From the NCBI RefSeq assembly GCF_027943255.1, contig NC_072892.1:160644792-160708791 (forward strand): 64,000 bases of DNA, in the 5' to 3' direction. The position numbers and the translations under genes are program-made. Shown here piece after piece: positions 1 through 10,965 of the stretch (the first letter of the stretch is position 1; every line of letters starts with the position of its first letter). Below the pieces are notes generated by a model that saw nothing but the letters and a program-made list of their open reading frames with translations, did no database searches and was not told the origin of the DNA. This stretch comes from Anastrepha obliqua (lineage: Eukaryota > Arthropoda > Insecta > Diptera > Tephritidae).

Positions 1-129
1 AACGTTTGTTTACCGCACGATCGCTCCCCCGACAGTCGGTTATACGTTACCGGAACGATCCGGATTTACTACCATATATATACCGCAAAGGACTGTCACT
101 CCAGCAGCACTTCCCGTACATGTATGGTG

Positions 130-620
130 AATGTTTTTGCTGCTGCAACAACAATCAATCGTTTTTCCCAGAAAACTGAAGCGACAGACAAAAAAGAAGT
201 GGTCGTCTTGGCGTGGTTCGAACCAATGCAGCCATAAAAGCCGTTTGAGAAAAAAATTGGGTTAGAAAGCAGAAATCGTGTCATTTTGTCTGAATGAATG
301 TATCCACCAGGTCCATATCAAGAGCAGTAAGAAATGATCTCCACATGAAAGCTTTCCGTCACCCAACTGGTCGTCATTTGGCACAAAGCGCTTGAAGAAA
401 ATTGGACTCGAAAGATGCAAGCAGCCTCTTTTGTGGCACGGTCAGGTCAACGGCCATTAAAATATTATTTTCACTGATGAGAAACTTTTTATTACTGAAG
501 AAATTTTTAAAAACAAATCGACAAAATCTATGTTAAGACTTCTAAAGTCGCAAAAAATGTTATTCCAAGGGTTCAGCGTGGCCACCATCTAGCCTCCATC
601 ATAATCGCCCTTTACGTGAA
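130..620 (+). pseudogene. Degenerate mariner/Tc1-superfamily transposase (maT-like relic)
   Basis: Conceptual translation across shifting plus frames resembles an IS630/Tc1/mariner transposase. The helix-turn-helix portion includes RNDLHMKAFRHPTGRH from about position 330, and the first catalytic motif FTDEKLF lies at 470-490 with its Asp at 476-478. The text that follows (a TEE..K..STKS-like stretch, then the equivalent of QRGHHPAS at about 565-600) keeps family order. There are many stops and at least two frameshifts, and no second or third catalytic acidic residue can be placed. No terminal inverted repeats were found. The maT-like label is inferred from the DEKLF context and is less certain than membership of the superfamily. 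Cut-and-paste function is clearly lost. Confidence 0.7.
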
Positions 621-2044
621 CGCAACGAAAGCAACGAAAAATAGGAGAATGACGTTGCCACAATCAGTCAAGGAGATTGCAACCCTTTAATTTCGTGGGG
701 AAATCAGGAAATCCCTGTTTAACTAGCTCATCAATCCAGCCGTTCTCCGCAATGCGCCTGTGATCAGGAACGCAAAATAGCCTAATTTCAAATTATTTGG
801 ATGCCGTCGAAAGACCGAGATTTTTTGAAAAATACCATCAGCTTGGAGTAAGCTTAAACACCATATGAGCCTCCACCATCTGTGACTTTTGCCTGCCATC
901 TATGACCTCTAGGCTTATGTCCATGTAGATACACTAATCTGAGCGTTTATCACCGGCTCTAATCACTGGAGCAGCTGCTCCTTGACAGGAGGCTGAAATC
1001 TAATAACTTCGTACATTTTTTTATATAATCATCTTTTAGTATCCTACAAATAAGCCTTTCTGTAGTGGCGCTAAATAACGAGGAGGAGTGGCCACTCTAT
1101 CGGGGTTATGAGTGGCAACTTCTGATAAGCTGGAAGGAGGACACAGTCACAGATGATTGATTTGTTTTTTGTTAACTTTCCATGTCGAGTTTTTTCTCAA
1201 CCGCGCTGAACATCTTATTTGGAATTTAACGGTCTAATGGTTACTCAATAAGAGCTGCGTAAATAAGTATTCACAAACAAATCCCTTCAATATAACGAAC
1301 ATAAAAACGCACTGTCATACCTACTCGTATACTCCAAGCATTCAATGGCCACTCATTTATTATCAGATCCATTACATTCTTGATTCGTGAAGTCAAAGCG
1401 CATACATATAAAAATATACATATAAAAAAATATAGATTGGAAAAAATCGATTCACATTTATTACAAAAAGACTTGACAAACATGTGCTCGCATGGCTTTA
1501 CCTATACTAAATAAATATTTATGGCATATTTATTGCATTGAGTAAACTGAAATTTCGTTTTTTCTATATTGGCGGGTTTTTTTTTTTTGAATTTTATGAA
1601 TTTATGTATTTATTGCATGCGGCGGCAGGCAGGCAGTAGTCGGACACGGCAGCAAAAGTGACAGCAGTAGGAGCTGCAATTGCCGCTTGTTTTGAATAAA
1701 CTGCAACTGTTATACATATAATGGGTGTCTGAAAATGTCCTGAAATAGTACACTGCTTTGATAACCAAACTGTACCATAAAATAACTCAAAGAAATTGCG
1801 AGAATTCACATAAAATTTGCGAGTATTCACTAACCTTTCGGATAGGTTCACACGTTTATGGGTATTATGAAAGCAAAAAGTAGTGGCCGTTTTCGTATCA
1901 CTTGCTTGAAAATCCACACATAGAAAGTACTCATGTCGGCTAATGTGTTTACCTTAAAAATTGTAAAGTAGTTCTTCTTCACTCTCTGAAAAGTCATAGC
2001 TTTGCAAAGATTCCGTTTCTATTATCAGGAAAATCCTTACATTG
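621..2044. other. Unassigned AT-rich non-coding stretch
   Basis: No reading frame with recognisable content on either strand. The first part (to about 900) may be further decayed transposon 3' sequence, but no motif supports it. From 1270 the base composition is strongly AT-rich, with a poly-T run near 1575. The short ORFs here lack any family signature. Confidence 0.4.
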
Positions 2045-2052
2045 TCCTATAC

Positions 2053-2672
2053 TCATCCTCGTGTAATATTTCTTTTACTCATCTGGCAGACTTGAGTTCT
2101 GAACATAAATAAAATGCTTAGTGTGGCAATCACATTTGCCAATGCAATCAGTTGCTTTAAGTTGGCAATCCGGCACTCTTCGACCTCCAACAGGCAGATA
2201 TCTACAGCCAGCCAGAGCTGTTGACATAATGTAGAAGATTGATGGGATTTCGATTGGCGCACTGCACCCAGGCTGTCGAAGAAAGGAGCACCCAGTGACC
2301 AAACTCGGACATTTACAGAGAAAGTGCTCAAGAGTCTCCTTCTCTGAAGGGTCCCCACAGCTTCTACAATGGGGGTTAAATGCTAACCCCAGTTTCTCCG
2401 CGTGTATGCCGATCGTCCAGTGAGCACAGCTACGAGTTTGGAAATTTAATGGCGTGAATTTCAAAGGACTTTCTGAGTCCTTCGTATATTGTACTGGGGC
2501 CAAAGGGTTTTCGGAATAGCACATGAAGAAATGGAGCTCCGTCTTTTCTGCGCTTTGCTGAGAAATAATTTGTGTAGTTGCCCTTTAACAACTGTCAGGG
2601 GGATGCCGATGACCGGGCAGGAGGTCTCTGAGGCCAATTCAGTCCCCTTCTTGGCAAGCGTATTTTGCTTTT
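2053..2672 (-). pseudogene. Non-LTR retrotransposon (LINE) ORF2 C-terminus, 5'-truncated
   Basis: Read on the minus strand from about 2670, the translation starts inside the end of an RNase H domain (LAKKGTELASET, where the family has an AD-E-LA.KG motif). It continues through a linker and then GIHAEKLGLAFNP and a zinc knuckle CRSCG...EHFLCKCP (C-x2-C-x10-H-x4-C, about 2375-2435). One frameshift separates the linker from the knuckle near 2480. A second near 2290-2330 moves the frame to LGAPFFDSLGAVRQ, the usual tail of this protein. RT and endonuclease are absent, as expected for a 5'-truncated copy. Family: Jockey/I-type LINEs that carry RNase H; the exact clade is not resolved. It abuts the tandem repeat that starts near 2689. 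Confidence 0.8.
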
Positions 2673-2688
2673 AGATTAAAAAAAATAT

Positions 2689-3660
2689 CACAAAATGCAC
2701 CGATGAGACCCATATTAATATACTTTAACAATGAAATATTATTGATTAGGGTTGCCACATCATTTTCTTTGTACGAATTTTATTTAGTTAATTATTTAAA
2801 ACGTTGAAATATAATACAATAAAACGATATATGTGTATGTAGTTAATAAATGAAAGGTGAAAAAAATTGTATGTGACAAGGTGTTACCCTTAAGAATAGT
2901 TCTGCATGGTTGCCACTTATAAAAATATCACAAAATGGAATTCATGAGACCCGTTTTAAAACTATCGACTATTAACGTAAAACTATGTAACAGAAATATT
3001 TTTGAACAGGTTGCCACCTAATTTTCTATATAAAATATTAAATTATAATGTAACGTAATTCACAAAATGGAATTGATGCAACCCCTTTTTAAAACTATTG
3101 ACTATTAACTTAAAACTGTATAACACAGAAATATTTTTGAGTAGGGCTGCCGCCCTAATTTTCTATATAAAATATTAAATTATTATGTAATGTAATCCAC
3201 AAAATGGAATTGATGAGACCGGTTTTAAAACTATTAACTTAAAACTATATAGCACACAAATATTTTTGAATAGGGTTGCCACCTAATTTTGCTACATAAA
3301 ACATTAAATTACAATGTAACGTGGTATTTGTATGCAGTTAATTTGCGAAAAATGTTAAAACTTTATTTGAAAAGACGTTATACTTTTGAAGAATAAGGTG
3401 GACACTTTTTTAGATTATTTAAAAATTTAAAAAATATCAATAAATGAGTAATAAAAAAATAGGAAGCATTTTGAAACCCTTTAAAAAATTATTTATTTAA
3501 TAAAAATAAAAAAATAATAAGTACAAAAAAAGTTTCGCATGGCCTTGCCACTTAATTACATTTTTTTTTTCATAATTAATTCAAACAGTAAAAAAAGCTT
3601 TAACTATAGTAAAATTTTGAATAGAGTTGCTCCTCTTGTTTATTGCAAAAATTGAGGATA
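2689..3660. repeat. Diverged tandem repeat, ~130-bp core unit
   Basis: The phrase CACAAAATGGAATTGATGAG recurs at 2689 (divergent), 2929, 3061 and 3198, spaced 240, 132 and 137 bp. Each is followed by a run of TTTTAAAACTATTGACTATTAAC, an AAATATTTTTGA stretch, GGTTGCCACCTAATTTT and ATATTAAATTATAATGTAA. The first and last units carry an extra segment with GTATGTAGTTAAT / GTATGCAGTTAAT, so the unit has long and short versions. GTTGCCAC-like echoes continue to about 3660. No coding content. Copies differ by many substitutions, so the array is old or little homogenised. Confidence 0.75.
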
Positions 3661-5499
3661 ATCAAAAAGTAAAGTAAAATATTACAACTTACGGTTTTAA
3701 GAGATCAAATAATAATATTAATAAAATTATAACAAATCGAAATTCAGAGTATGTTGAAACACCTTTTGTGCTAACGCATGCATCAATGCAGCAACTGCGG
3801 CAAAATTGCAAAACCCAAATCGCAATCGCAACCGTCTAACCATCGATCACTGCGAGATGTCAAATAAATGCAGATACGAGCTGAAATATGAGGCGGTGAG
3901 GCGGTGATATGCACAAAGGCAGATAAGCACTTGCGGATACGCTTACGACAGCAAAGTGCCGCTAAGCTCAGATAGGCCAAGCGACTGGCAGATTAAAAGT
4001 CACTCAGTGGTCTCTACAAGCATAAGCGCAGGCTCAGATTTGATTATGCTTCTGTTATTGTTTTTGCAATATTTGCTTACGCAAAACGTGGACATTCGCT
4101 CGTATGCCGGCACAGCGCAACAAACCGGCAGCCAACCTTTGCCATGACTGCGCGATAATGCATAAGAAGATAAATAAATAAAAAAAAAAACTTAAGAAAA
4201 CATAAAAAATCCAGCGATGAATTCCATTCACTCTCACACGCGCTCGCGCCGCGTTCTATAAATATTTATATGACAAGCAGGCAGGCTGGCTGGCTGGCTG
4301 AGAAAAATTATATACTCGACCAAAGTGGCATGTGAATAAATGCATGTGAATTAAGCTGAAATTCTCATTTAATTGACTTAACGATTACATTTATCAGCGC
4401 AATTAATGTCATGATAAAGTGCGATGCCAGCAAAAAAAGAACAAAAAACAAAAAAAAAAAAAAAAAATACATGAAATAAAACTTGCCGCTGCGCTAGCGA
4501 TAAGAACGACGCTAAACACAACATTTACGCTAAAGAACAAAAACAATTCACAATTCACAAAACATTGCATTACTATTAAAATAATCTAAAGCAATAAAAA
4601 AACGTAAGCAAAAAAAACAAAAAACAAATAAAATAAATAAAATAAATGAAAGTGTTTTTGTAGCGCGCGTATGTCTTTTCATTTGAACAAAAGTACAAAA
4701 GCCATCCATGTTTGTGCTCATAAAACGACTTGACAAAAAAACCAAGAAATAAAAACACAAACAAACAAAAAGAAAAAAAAAAAAAATAAATAATACTATG
4801 TAATAATAACAATCATAATAATAAAACGACACAGCACAAGTTGTACAACGCAATTAAAGTACGAACTGCCAGAATAAAAATGTGAATTACGAAGTATCTA
4901 AGAGATACGCGCATTCATAAATAATTCAACTACGAACAGGAATGTCTGAATGTATGAATGAATGAATGAAATGCTGCGCGTTTGCTCAGCCCACAGTGAT
5001 TACGTCACGCGGTAGATCTTTGACCGCGCTCTAAAACCGCAGCCAGCAGCAGCAAAATGAGAAAATTAAAAATAAAAAAAATCTAAACCAACAATAAGAA
5101 ACGTTTAAAAAGCAAAAATGCAAAAAAAAAAAATTATAAATATGGTGGTAGAGGTACTAACACAGAATACTGCACAAAAGAAATTATTTGCCAGTTTTAA
5201 ATCACAATAAAATTTCATGCGATAATTTAGTCTCTTGCGGGCCTTGCGGTCAGGCCGGTTGTGGCAGCAATGTCAGTGAGGCTGTGACAGAGGCAGATTA
5301 ACATAAATACTCTACTTAAAAGCTCGTAAAATATTATTGCCGTTTGCTCTTAGCATATGACTTTCATTTTTTTTTTTGGTGTATTTAGAATTACTTTAGG
5401 ACCCAGTCATTATTTATACTCATATGGATTATTTAATATTCGCGCTGATTTTTGGTATACTTGTTTTTGTTGGCGGTGTTATGCATTTTCTTCCAAATA
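3661..5499. other. Intron-like unassigned DNA with poly-A tracts
   Basis: Mixed-composition sequence with no supported gene. A stretch of nearly normal GC (about 3770-4150 and 4230-4320) sits between A-rich tracts (4440-4470, 4600-4660, 4735-4795). Reading frames on the minus strand of the A-rich part encode only Phe/Leu/Tyr-rich low-complexity peptides and are composition artefacts. It looks like fly intronic DNA; no element or motif could be named. Confidence 0.4.
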
Positions 5500-5890
5500 A
5501 TGCATATTTCCAGCAGTTTTGATATGGAGAAAATGTTCAAGGGTAACTGCAAAAAAAATTTCAAACTTATCAAAATCAACGGGCTACATGCTTGAAATTT
5601 TTCGAAAAAATTTTAGTAAAATTTAAATTTAATGGGCTATTTTTCGAAAAAAATTTAGTAAATGTTAGAAATTAAAAAAAAAAAATAAAAAAAAAATAAA
5701 AATTCAAAAAGAATAAATAAATTAAAAAATAGTAATAATAAAAATATTGTAAAAAAAAAATAAAATAAAAATACATACTAAAAAAAAAATAAAAAATAAT
5801 AGCAATGAAAAAAGGAATTAAAATTAAAACTTATTTCTCGAAAAACAAACAAATAATTGTAAAAAAAAAAATACAAAAACAATAAATGAA
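5500..5890. repeat. AT-rich low-complexity DNA
   Basis: Runs of A interrupted by T, with GGGCTA...TTTTTCGAAAAAAATTT-like duplications at about 5580-5660. Nothing codes. It forms the left flank of the TTAA foldback element. Confidence 0.6.
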
Positions 5891-6611
5891 TTAAGGCGTC
5901 TGGCCACCCTGGCGGACCAAAAAATGCACTTTTTTTTTTTTAATTAATAAATTCGAAGCTATGGGCCGGAATATTTTTATTTTTTAACTCAATATCATAC
6001 AGGGTTTCAAGAATAACATTGTGAACTTTTATTTGAAAATATTAAAAAATGGTTACTTTCTTTTGCGATTATCTCGAAACTACATTTTTTGACCTGGTAC
6101 CTTCGAGATCTCGGAAACTATCCTTCTGATTGCTTTCAAATTTTTACTGAATATTCTTAGATACATTATCTACAATGTTACGTAGAAGTTTTTTGATAAC
6201 TTGATTAGTTTTTTTTTTATTAATGTTTTTGTTTGAAAAATGTCGGTAAAAAATTAAAATTTTTTTTTTCGGCTCACCATAATTTTTCTAATCGTCGAAA
6301 AAAAAAGGCTACGCTACATTGTAGTCACACTACTTCAGAATAACCGGAATTTTTTTTTTTTTTTTCAGATGTACCATAACCGAGGACCAGGTGGGACAAG
6401 GACCGCGCGTATCGTGTGGAGGACCTCCGCGGCAACCAACATCACGGCGCCATTTTTTAATATTTTCAAATAAAAGTTCACAATGTTATTCTTGAAACCC
6501 TGTATGATATTGAGTTAAAAAATAAAAATATTCCGGCCCATAGCTTCGAATTTATTAATTAAAAAAAAAAAAGTGCATTTTTTGGTCCGCCAGGGTGGCC
6601 AGACGCCTTAA
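5891..6611. mobile_element. Foldback/MITE with 162-bp identical inverted arms, TTAA ends
   Basis: The left arm (5891-6052) and right arm (6450-6611) are exact reverse complements over 162 bp, including a 12-base T/A homopolymer. Outer ends read TTAAGGCGTCTGGCC...GGCCAGACGCCTTAA. TTAA at both ends fits a piggyBac-type target duplication; because TTAA contains TA, a Tc1/mariner-type TA duplication with AGGCGTC ends cannot be excluded. The 397-bp centre has no ORF; it contains a phrase CTTCGAGATCTCGGAAACTA and a GC-richer patch at 6375-6448. The element sits in AT-rich filler, its GC-rich ends standing out. The perfect arms suggest recent insertion or recent arm homogenisation. A transcript across it would fold into a long hairpin. 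Confidence 0.85.
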
Positions 6612-7830
6612 ATAAATAGTGATAGTAAAAATTTAAAAGAATAAAAAACAAAAAAAACAAAAATATTACAAAAATTTTGGCGAAAACATTAATAATTTAA
6701 AAAATGATATTTTGATAAAAAAATTATAAACAATAAAGAAAATAAATGAATTTAAAAAATGTAATAATAAAAAATAAAAAACTAAAAAACGTTAAATTTT
6801 TTGATAAAAAAGACATTAAAAAAATTTTTATAAAAAAATAAATATAAAAACTAAAAAAACAATAAATAAGGGTAATAACGAAAAAAGAATGACAAAAAAA
6901 ATTTCAAAATTTGATCAAAAACAAAAAAAAATTATAAAAAAATTAAAAAAAAATTAAATTATAATAAGAAATAACAACATTAAACAAACACTTAGATGAG
7001 AAAAAAAGTTAATTTGATAAACTTAATAAGAAATTAAAAAAGCAAATAATAATTGCAAAACACAAAAATAAAATACAAAAGATATTAATTAAAATGTAGT
7101 GACAAGAAAAATGAAAAAAATAAAATAAAATAAAAACAAATAAAAAAACAAAAATGTAAATAGTAATAATAAAACATATTAAAATAAATAAAAAATTTAA
7201 AAACGTGAAATAGAAAATCTGATTAAAATAAAAAATAAAAAAATAATAAAAACAAATAAATTTCAAAAACAGTAATAATAAGAAATAAAAAAACAGTAAA
7301 TAAAAACTTTGATGATATTATCAAAAATTAAAAATGAAATTAATAAAAATTAAAACCAATTAAACAAAAATAAATTCAAAAAGCAGTAATAATGAAAAAT
7401 ACAAAACATTAAAAGATTGAAATAGAAATTTCGATGATAATGATAAAAAAGAAAAAAAAAGAAATGAATTTAAAAATAGTAGTAATAAAAAAAGAACAGA
7501 AACACGTTAAACAAAAATTTTGATGAAAATAAAAAAAAAAAACAAAAAACAAATAATAATTTAAAAAACAGTTATAATAAAAAAAATTTTTTTATTTAAA
7601 TAGAAAATTTGATGAAAATAATGAAAAAAAAAAAATTTACAAATAGTAATGATAAAAAGAGAAAAATAAGAAATTGTGTTGAAAATAATTAAAAATAAAA
7701 AAATCCCTTACAAAATATTTTCAGAAAAATAATACTAAAATAATACAAAATAACAAAAAATATATTTATATTAGAAAGAAGAACAAAAAAAAAAATAAAA
7801 CAAAATTAATAAATAAATAATCAAGATTTT
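6612..7830. repeat. AT-rich degenerate repeat filler
   Basis: Over a kilobase of A-runs broken by single T/G, with loosely recurring words such as AATTTTGATGAAAATAA and TAGTAATAATAAAAA. This is the continuation of the AT-rich tract before the foldback element. The 85-residue minus-strand frame at 7009-7266 is Phe/Ile/Leu-rich and not a gene. Confidence 0.6.
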
Positions 7831-8084
7831 GCAATATGTCCCGCTGCTATTATTGTGAGCATGAGTGTAATCAAATAGGTGACTTCTCGGAAATACATTC
7901 ATTTATAAGCAAATACAAGGAGTAGACGAGTTAAAAGCGAGCAAAAAGTATTAAGCGCCGTCATTAAGTAGCTCTGGCTTTAAAAAATGTCCACGAAAGA
8001 AATACGAGGACATCCCAGATCTAATGAAAACATTGGAATTGTGAGTTCGGGTACTCTGCGTCTCTACGCTCTACCACTGTTGTA

Positions 8085-8440
8085 ATGCAATTACAGAGTC
8101 TCAAGCTGCGGCCATCCATGTCGCATTCCGAGGCTGGATCTGACAACACGAAGGCGGTTGAGCATTTCTTTTTCAATGTGCGTGAACTTTTGGTGAATAA
8201 AGGAATTCCACCTTGGCCGCTCCCACCTTATAGCCCTAATATCGTCAGCTTTCACTGCTTCTTATTCACGCAGATGAAGAACAATTGAAGCAACTCAAGG
8301 ATGGCTACATACACTAGGTCCAGAAATCTGCAACCGGAGTGCTGAATCAGGTTAACTTCAGAGTACTGCCTAGACTGACCTCTGGAATAATGCTGGAGCT
8401 GCTGTGTAGAGTTAGAGGCAGACAACTGTGAAGGCCTTTA
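8085..8440 (+). pseudogene. Mariner-like transposase C-terminal relic
   Basis: The plus translation contains LPPYSPNIVSFHCFLFTQMK (8218-8277), the decayed form of the mariner third-catalytic-residue block (PYSPDLAPxDxxLF); both acidic positions are replaced. It is preceded by a host-exchangeable segment ending NKGIPPWP and followed, after a stop and frameshift, by QKSATGVLNQV (about 8322) and a basic tail, matching the order of a mariner C-terminus. The N-terminal half and the DNA ends were not recognised; 7850-8080 may hold more of it but shows no motif. Confidence 0.6.
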
Positions 8441-9024
8441 GTAAAATTTTACTCGTTACTTAATTTACTTGTTTCACTGAAAAATTCCAGAAATTATTGT
8501 TACATTATTAAAAAAAAATTAACTCATAGCGTTGCCTTAATTTTATTCTGACGACACAAAAAAGTGTGAAAATAACGATATTCACTGAGAAATTGTTACA
8601 CCTTAACTCAATTATTAATACATTTCATTCAAGTAGATATGGAATATCTGTCTTATTGAATTTTTTATATTTTTTCCTTCGCATTTCTTGCATAAATTTT
8701 GCAACCTAGCCGAAGGATACGAAGGTAGGTGAAACGAGAGGCTGGTGAAGGAACGCGCGCAGTGTTGGAAAGCGGAAGGAGCGCCATATGCTTGCCAGAA
8801 GTTGCTATGCAGAAATGTTCGACAGCACCATTTTTTAATCAATTTCAACGAATTGCTTTTAAATATTGCGACCATCTCCCAATAAAATAAAATTACGATA
8901 ATAAATTATAGGGCAAGGCATTTAATTGACTACCGGTTTAATTTGCTCATCATATTATATAAAACTGTCACAGGCACATTTCAATTTTGTATTTTTATAA
9001 AGCAAATTCATAAAAATAGGACTA
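8441..9024. other. Unassigned sequence
   Basis: No supported feature. A GC-richer patch at 8700-8830 contains an 86-residue minus-strand frame (8615-8875) with no recognisable motif and no supporting context. Confidence 0.3.
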
Positions 9025-9299
9025 CAAAGTGGCGCAAAATTAATCATCCCATCGGAAGATTTATAATTTTAGGAAATGACGTCGCAGGTAATCATATTTG
9101 ACCTTTGTGGCCTAAAAAGCTGCAGTGTACAAACAGACAAGCAATGGAGCGCGTTTCGGCCACAAAATAAAGGTTTGCATCACTCCAAGCCATTTTCTTA
9201 TAAAATAGAAATTATATAAATTTTTATAATATAGTAAATTATAATTAATAAAAAAGTTATTCAAAGCCAAATTGGATGTTTAATTTTGCGCCACAACTG
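9025..9299. mobile_element. TA-flanked MITE with GTGGCGCAAAATTAA ends (copy A)
   Basis: The left end, after TA at 9023-9024, reads CAAAGTGGCGCAAAATTAAT; the right end reads TTAATTTTGCGCCACAACTG ending at 9299. These are imperfect inverted repeats of about 25 bp (core GTGGCGCAAAATTAA.CATCC). The interior includes ATGACGTC and ACAAACAGACAAGCAATGG, both also present in a second copy at 39832-40363. The TA target favours the Tc1/mariner superfamily. There is no coding capacity. The right TA has become CA, so this copy has aged. Confidence 0.75.
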
Positions 9300-9899
9300 C
9301 AGTGCAGAACTGATTGCACAATCACTGCCTTCTGCCGTCTTTGCGTACCAATTGGAAACCAGTTATGAAATGGGTTACTATCCACGTTTCACTTTTCGTT
9401 GAGAGTACTTTATTTGTTGCTACAGGGAAACCACACACTTTACTGCATGAATGCGAAAAAGGATGCAAATGAGTTCTATGGTCAATGAAGTAAATATATA
9501 ATAATAAAGATAAAAAATATGCAAAGGTTAAGGGGTGTGAGTGAAGGTGATGGGAGGTGAGGTGGAGAAATGCAAAGCATTGTTGGATGAGCATTTACAT
9601 AAATATCCAGCTTAATACACTCCGGCATGACTACCAACACATTTACAACTATGTAGCGATGCACATGCAAATTTGTGTAAGCACATACAGTGGCGAGCAT
9701 AACTGAGTGCTTTGTGACTTTTTGTTTAGTAGTTGCTATATTTTTTGAGTTAGAATTTATTCGATATTTTTGTTTTAATATTTTTCATACCTTAACCAAA
9801 ACATACAAAGTTCATATCAAATTGGGAAAATTTAAAATTTATAATTTTATATACAACACAATTTTCGGATAAGCAGCAACTTGGCTCATGAAATTTTAG
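9300..9899. other. Unassigned sequence
   Basis: No family recognised. Short frames at 9322-9700 on the minus strand run through AT-rich sequence and lack motifs. Confidence 0.3.
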
Positions 9900-10690
9900 T
9901 ACAATGAGTGAAATTTTTAAGCAGCTAAGTAACCGCTTGGATTTTTATAATCTTTTTTTCCATATGTTATTAAAATTAATATACAATTTAATAAACAAAT
10001 TTAAATTTATATAAATTTTTTCTCTAACCTCTATTCCATAATAATATTCGAAAAAACATTGAATAAATAAAATGTTTAAGTTGCTAAGCAACCGCTTGGA
10101 TTTTTAATAATTTTTTTCTTTATCAGATTTAAATTTATATAAATTTAAATTATTCGTATTTTAATATTTTTTTTTAAATTTTTTTTTAATACATATAAAT
10201 TTTCTCCCTATCCTTTATTCCATAATAAAATTCAAACAAAAAAATAAAATACATAAAATTAAAAAAAAAAAAGTTAAGAAAAATAAAATGTTTAACTGCT
10301 AAGCAACCGCTTGGATTCTTAATATTTTTTTCTTTATCGGATTAAAATTTATATGAATTTAAATAATTTAAATTTAATAATATTTAATTTTCTGTTTAAT
10401 TTATACAAATTTTTTCCTCTATCCTTTATTCCATAATAAAGTTCGAAAAAAAAAATAAATTATAAAAATATTTAAAAAAAATTTTTTTTTGTAATGTTTA
10501 AGCTGCTAAGAAACCTCTTGGATTTTTAATAATTTTTTTCTTTATCAGATTTAAATTTATATAAATTTAAATTATTCGTATTTTAATATTTTTTTAAATT
10601 TTTTATTTAATTAAATACAAATTAATATTTTTTATTGAATTAAATACTAATAATTAATTCACTAAACAAAAAAAATAATAAAAAAAAATT
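9900..10690. repeat. Diverged tandem repeat, ~160-215-bp unit, four copies
   Basis: The anchor TTTAAG.TGCTAAGCAACCGCTTGGATTTTTAAT occurs at about 9917, 10075, 10290 and 10496 (spacing 158, 215, 206 bp). Each unit also carries TTTAAATTTATATAAATTT and, in the first three, CTCTA.CCTTTATTCCATAATAA. Units differ by substitutions and A/T-run length. No ORF. The array ends about 270 bp before the piggyBac-like element. Confidence 0.75.
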
Positions 10691-10795
10691 TGGAAAACAA
10701 TCAAATCCTAAATATAAGAACCGGATTGCACTTGTTCTAAACAAACAAAAGCAAGAGTCATCACCAAAAAAAATTTTTTAATTGCGCTGCATTAG

Positions 10796-10961
10796 CCCCT
10801 AAAACTTGCTTTCTGCTATACAAAATTCATTAGGCTGCAAAGGTAGGTAGCTAGTTGGGGTGGCTGTCGCAATGACAATCTTAGACCTTTCATAGGTTCA
10901 TTGTGATACCACTGGAACTTATCCTTACCCTTTGGATTCCTTTTCAAACCATCCGGTAGCT
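10796..10961 (-). mobile_element. LINE 3' end (distal part), separated by piggyBac insertion
   Basis: Minus strand reading away from the TTAA at 10962-10965 gives KATGWFEKESKG followed by a stop: the last codons of a LINE ORF2 of the kind seen at 13190-13990. Beyond the stop the 3' UTR holds GTGGTATCACAATG and a GCTACCTACCTTTGC stretch, both echoed in the LINE tail at 62545-62900. Joining this piece to the segment beyond 13189 and removing one TTAA gives an uninterrupted frame SFIKATGWFEKES, so this is one LINE cut by the later insertion. Confidence 0.75.
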
Positions 10962-10965
10962 TTAA
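10962..10965. repeat. Left TTAA target-site duplication of piggyBac-like element
   Basis: TTAA immediately outside the terminal CCCTCCGTCGGGCGCA. The matching TTAA is at 13186-13189. The four-base TTAA target is diagnostic of piggyBac transposition. Confidence 0.85.

Noticed and set aside
7009..7266. 85-residue hydrophobic ORF
   Set aside because: Lies in A/T homopolymer filler; Phe/Ile/Leu content follows directly from composition. The same applies to frames at 4548-4853, 28451-28651 and 57889-58137.
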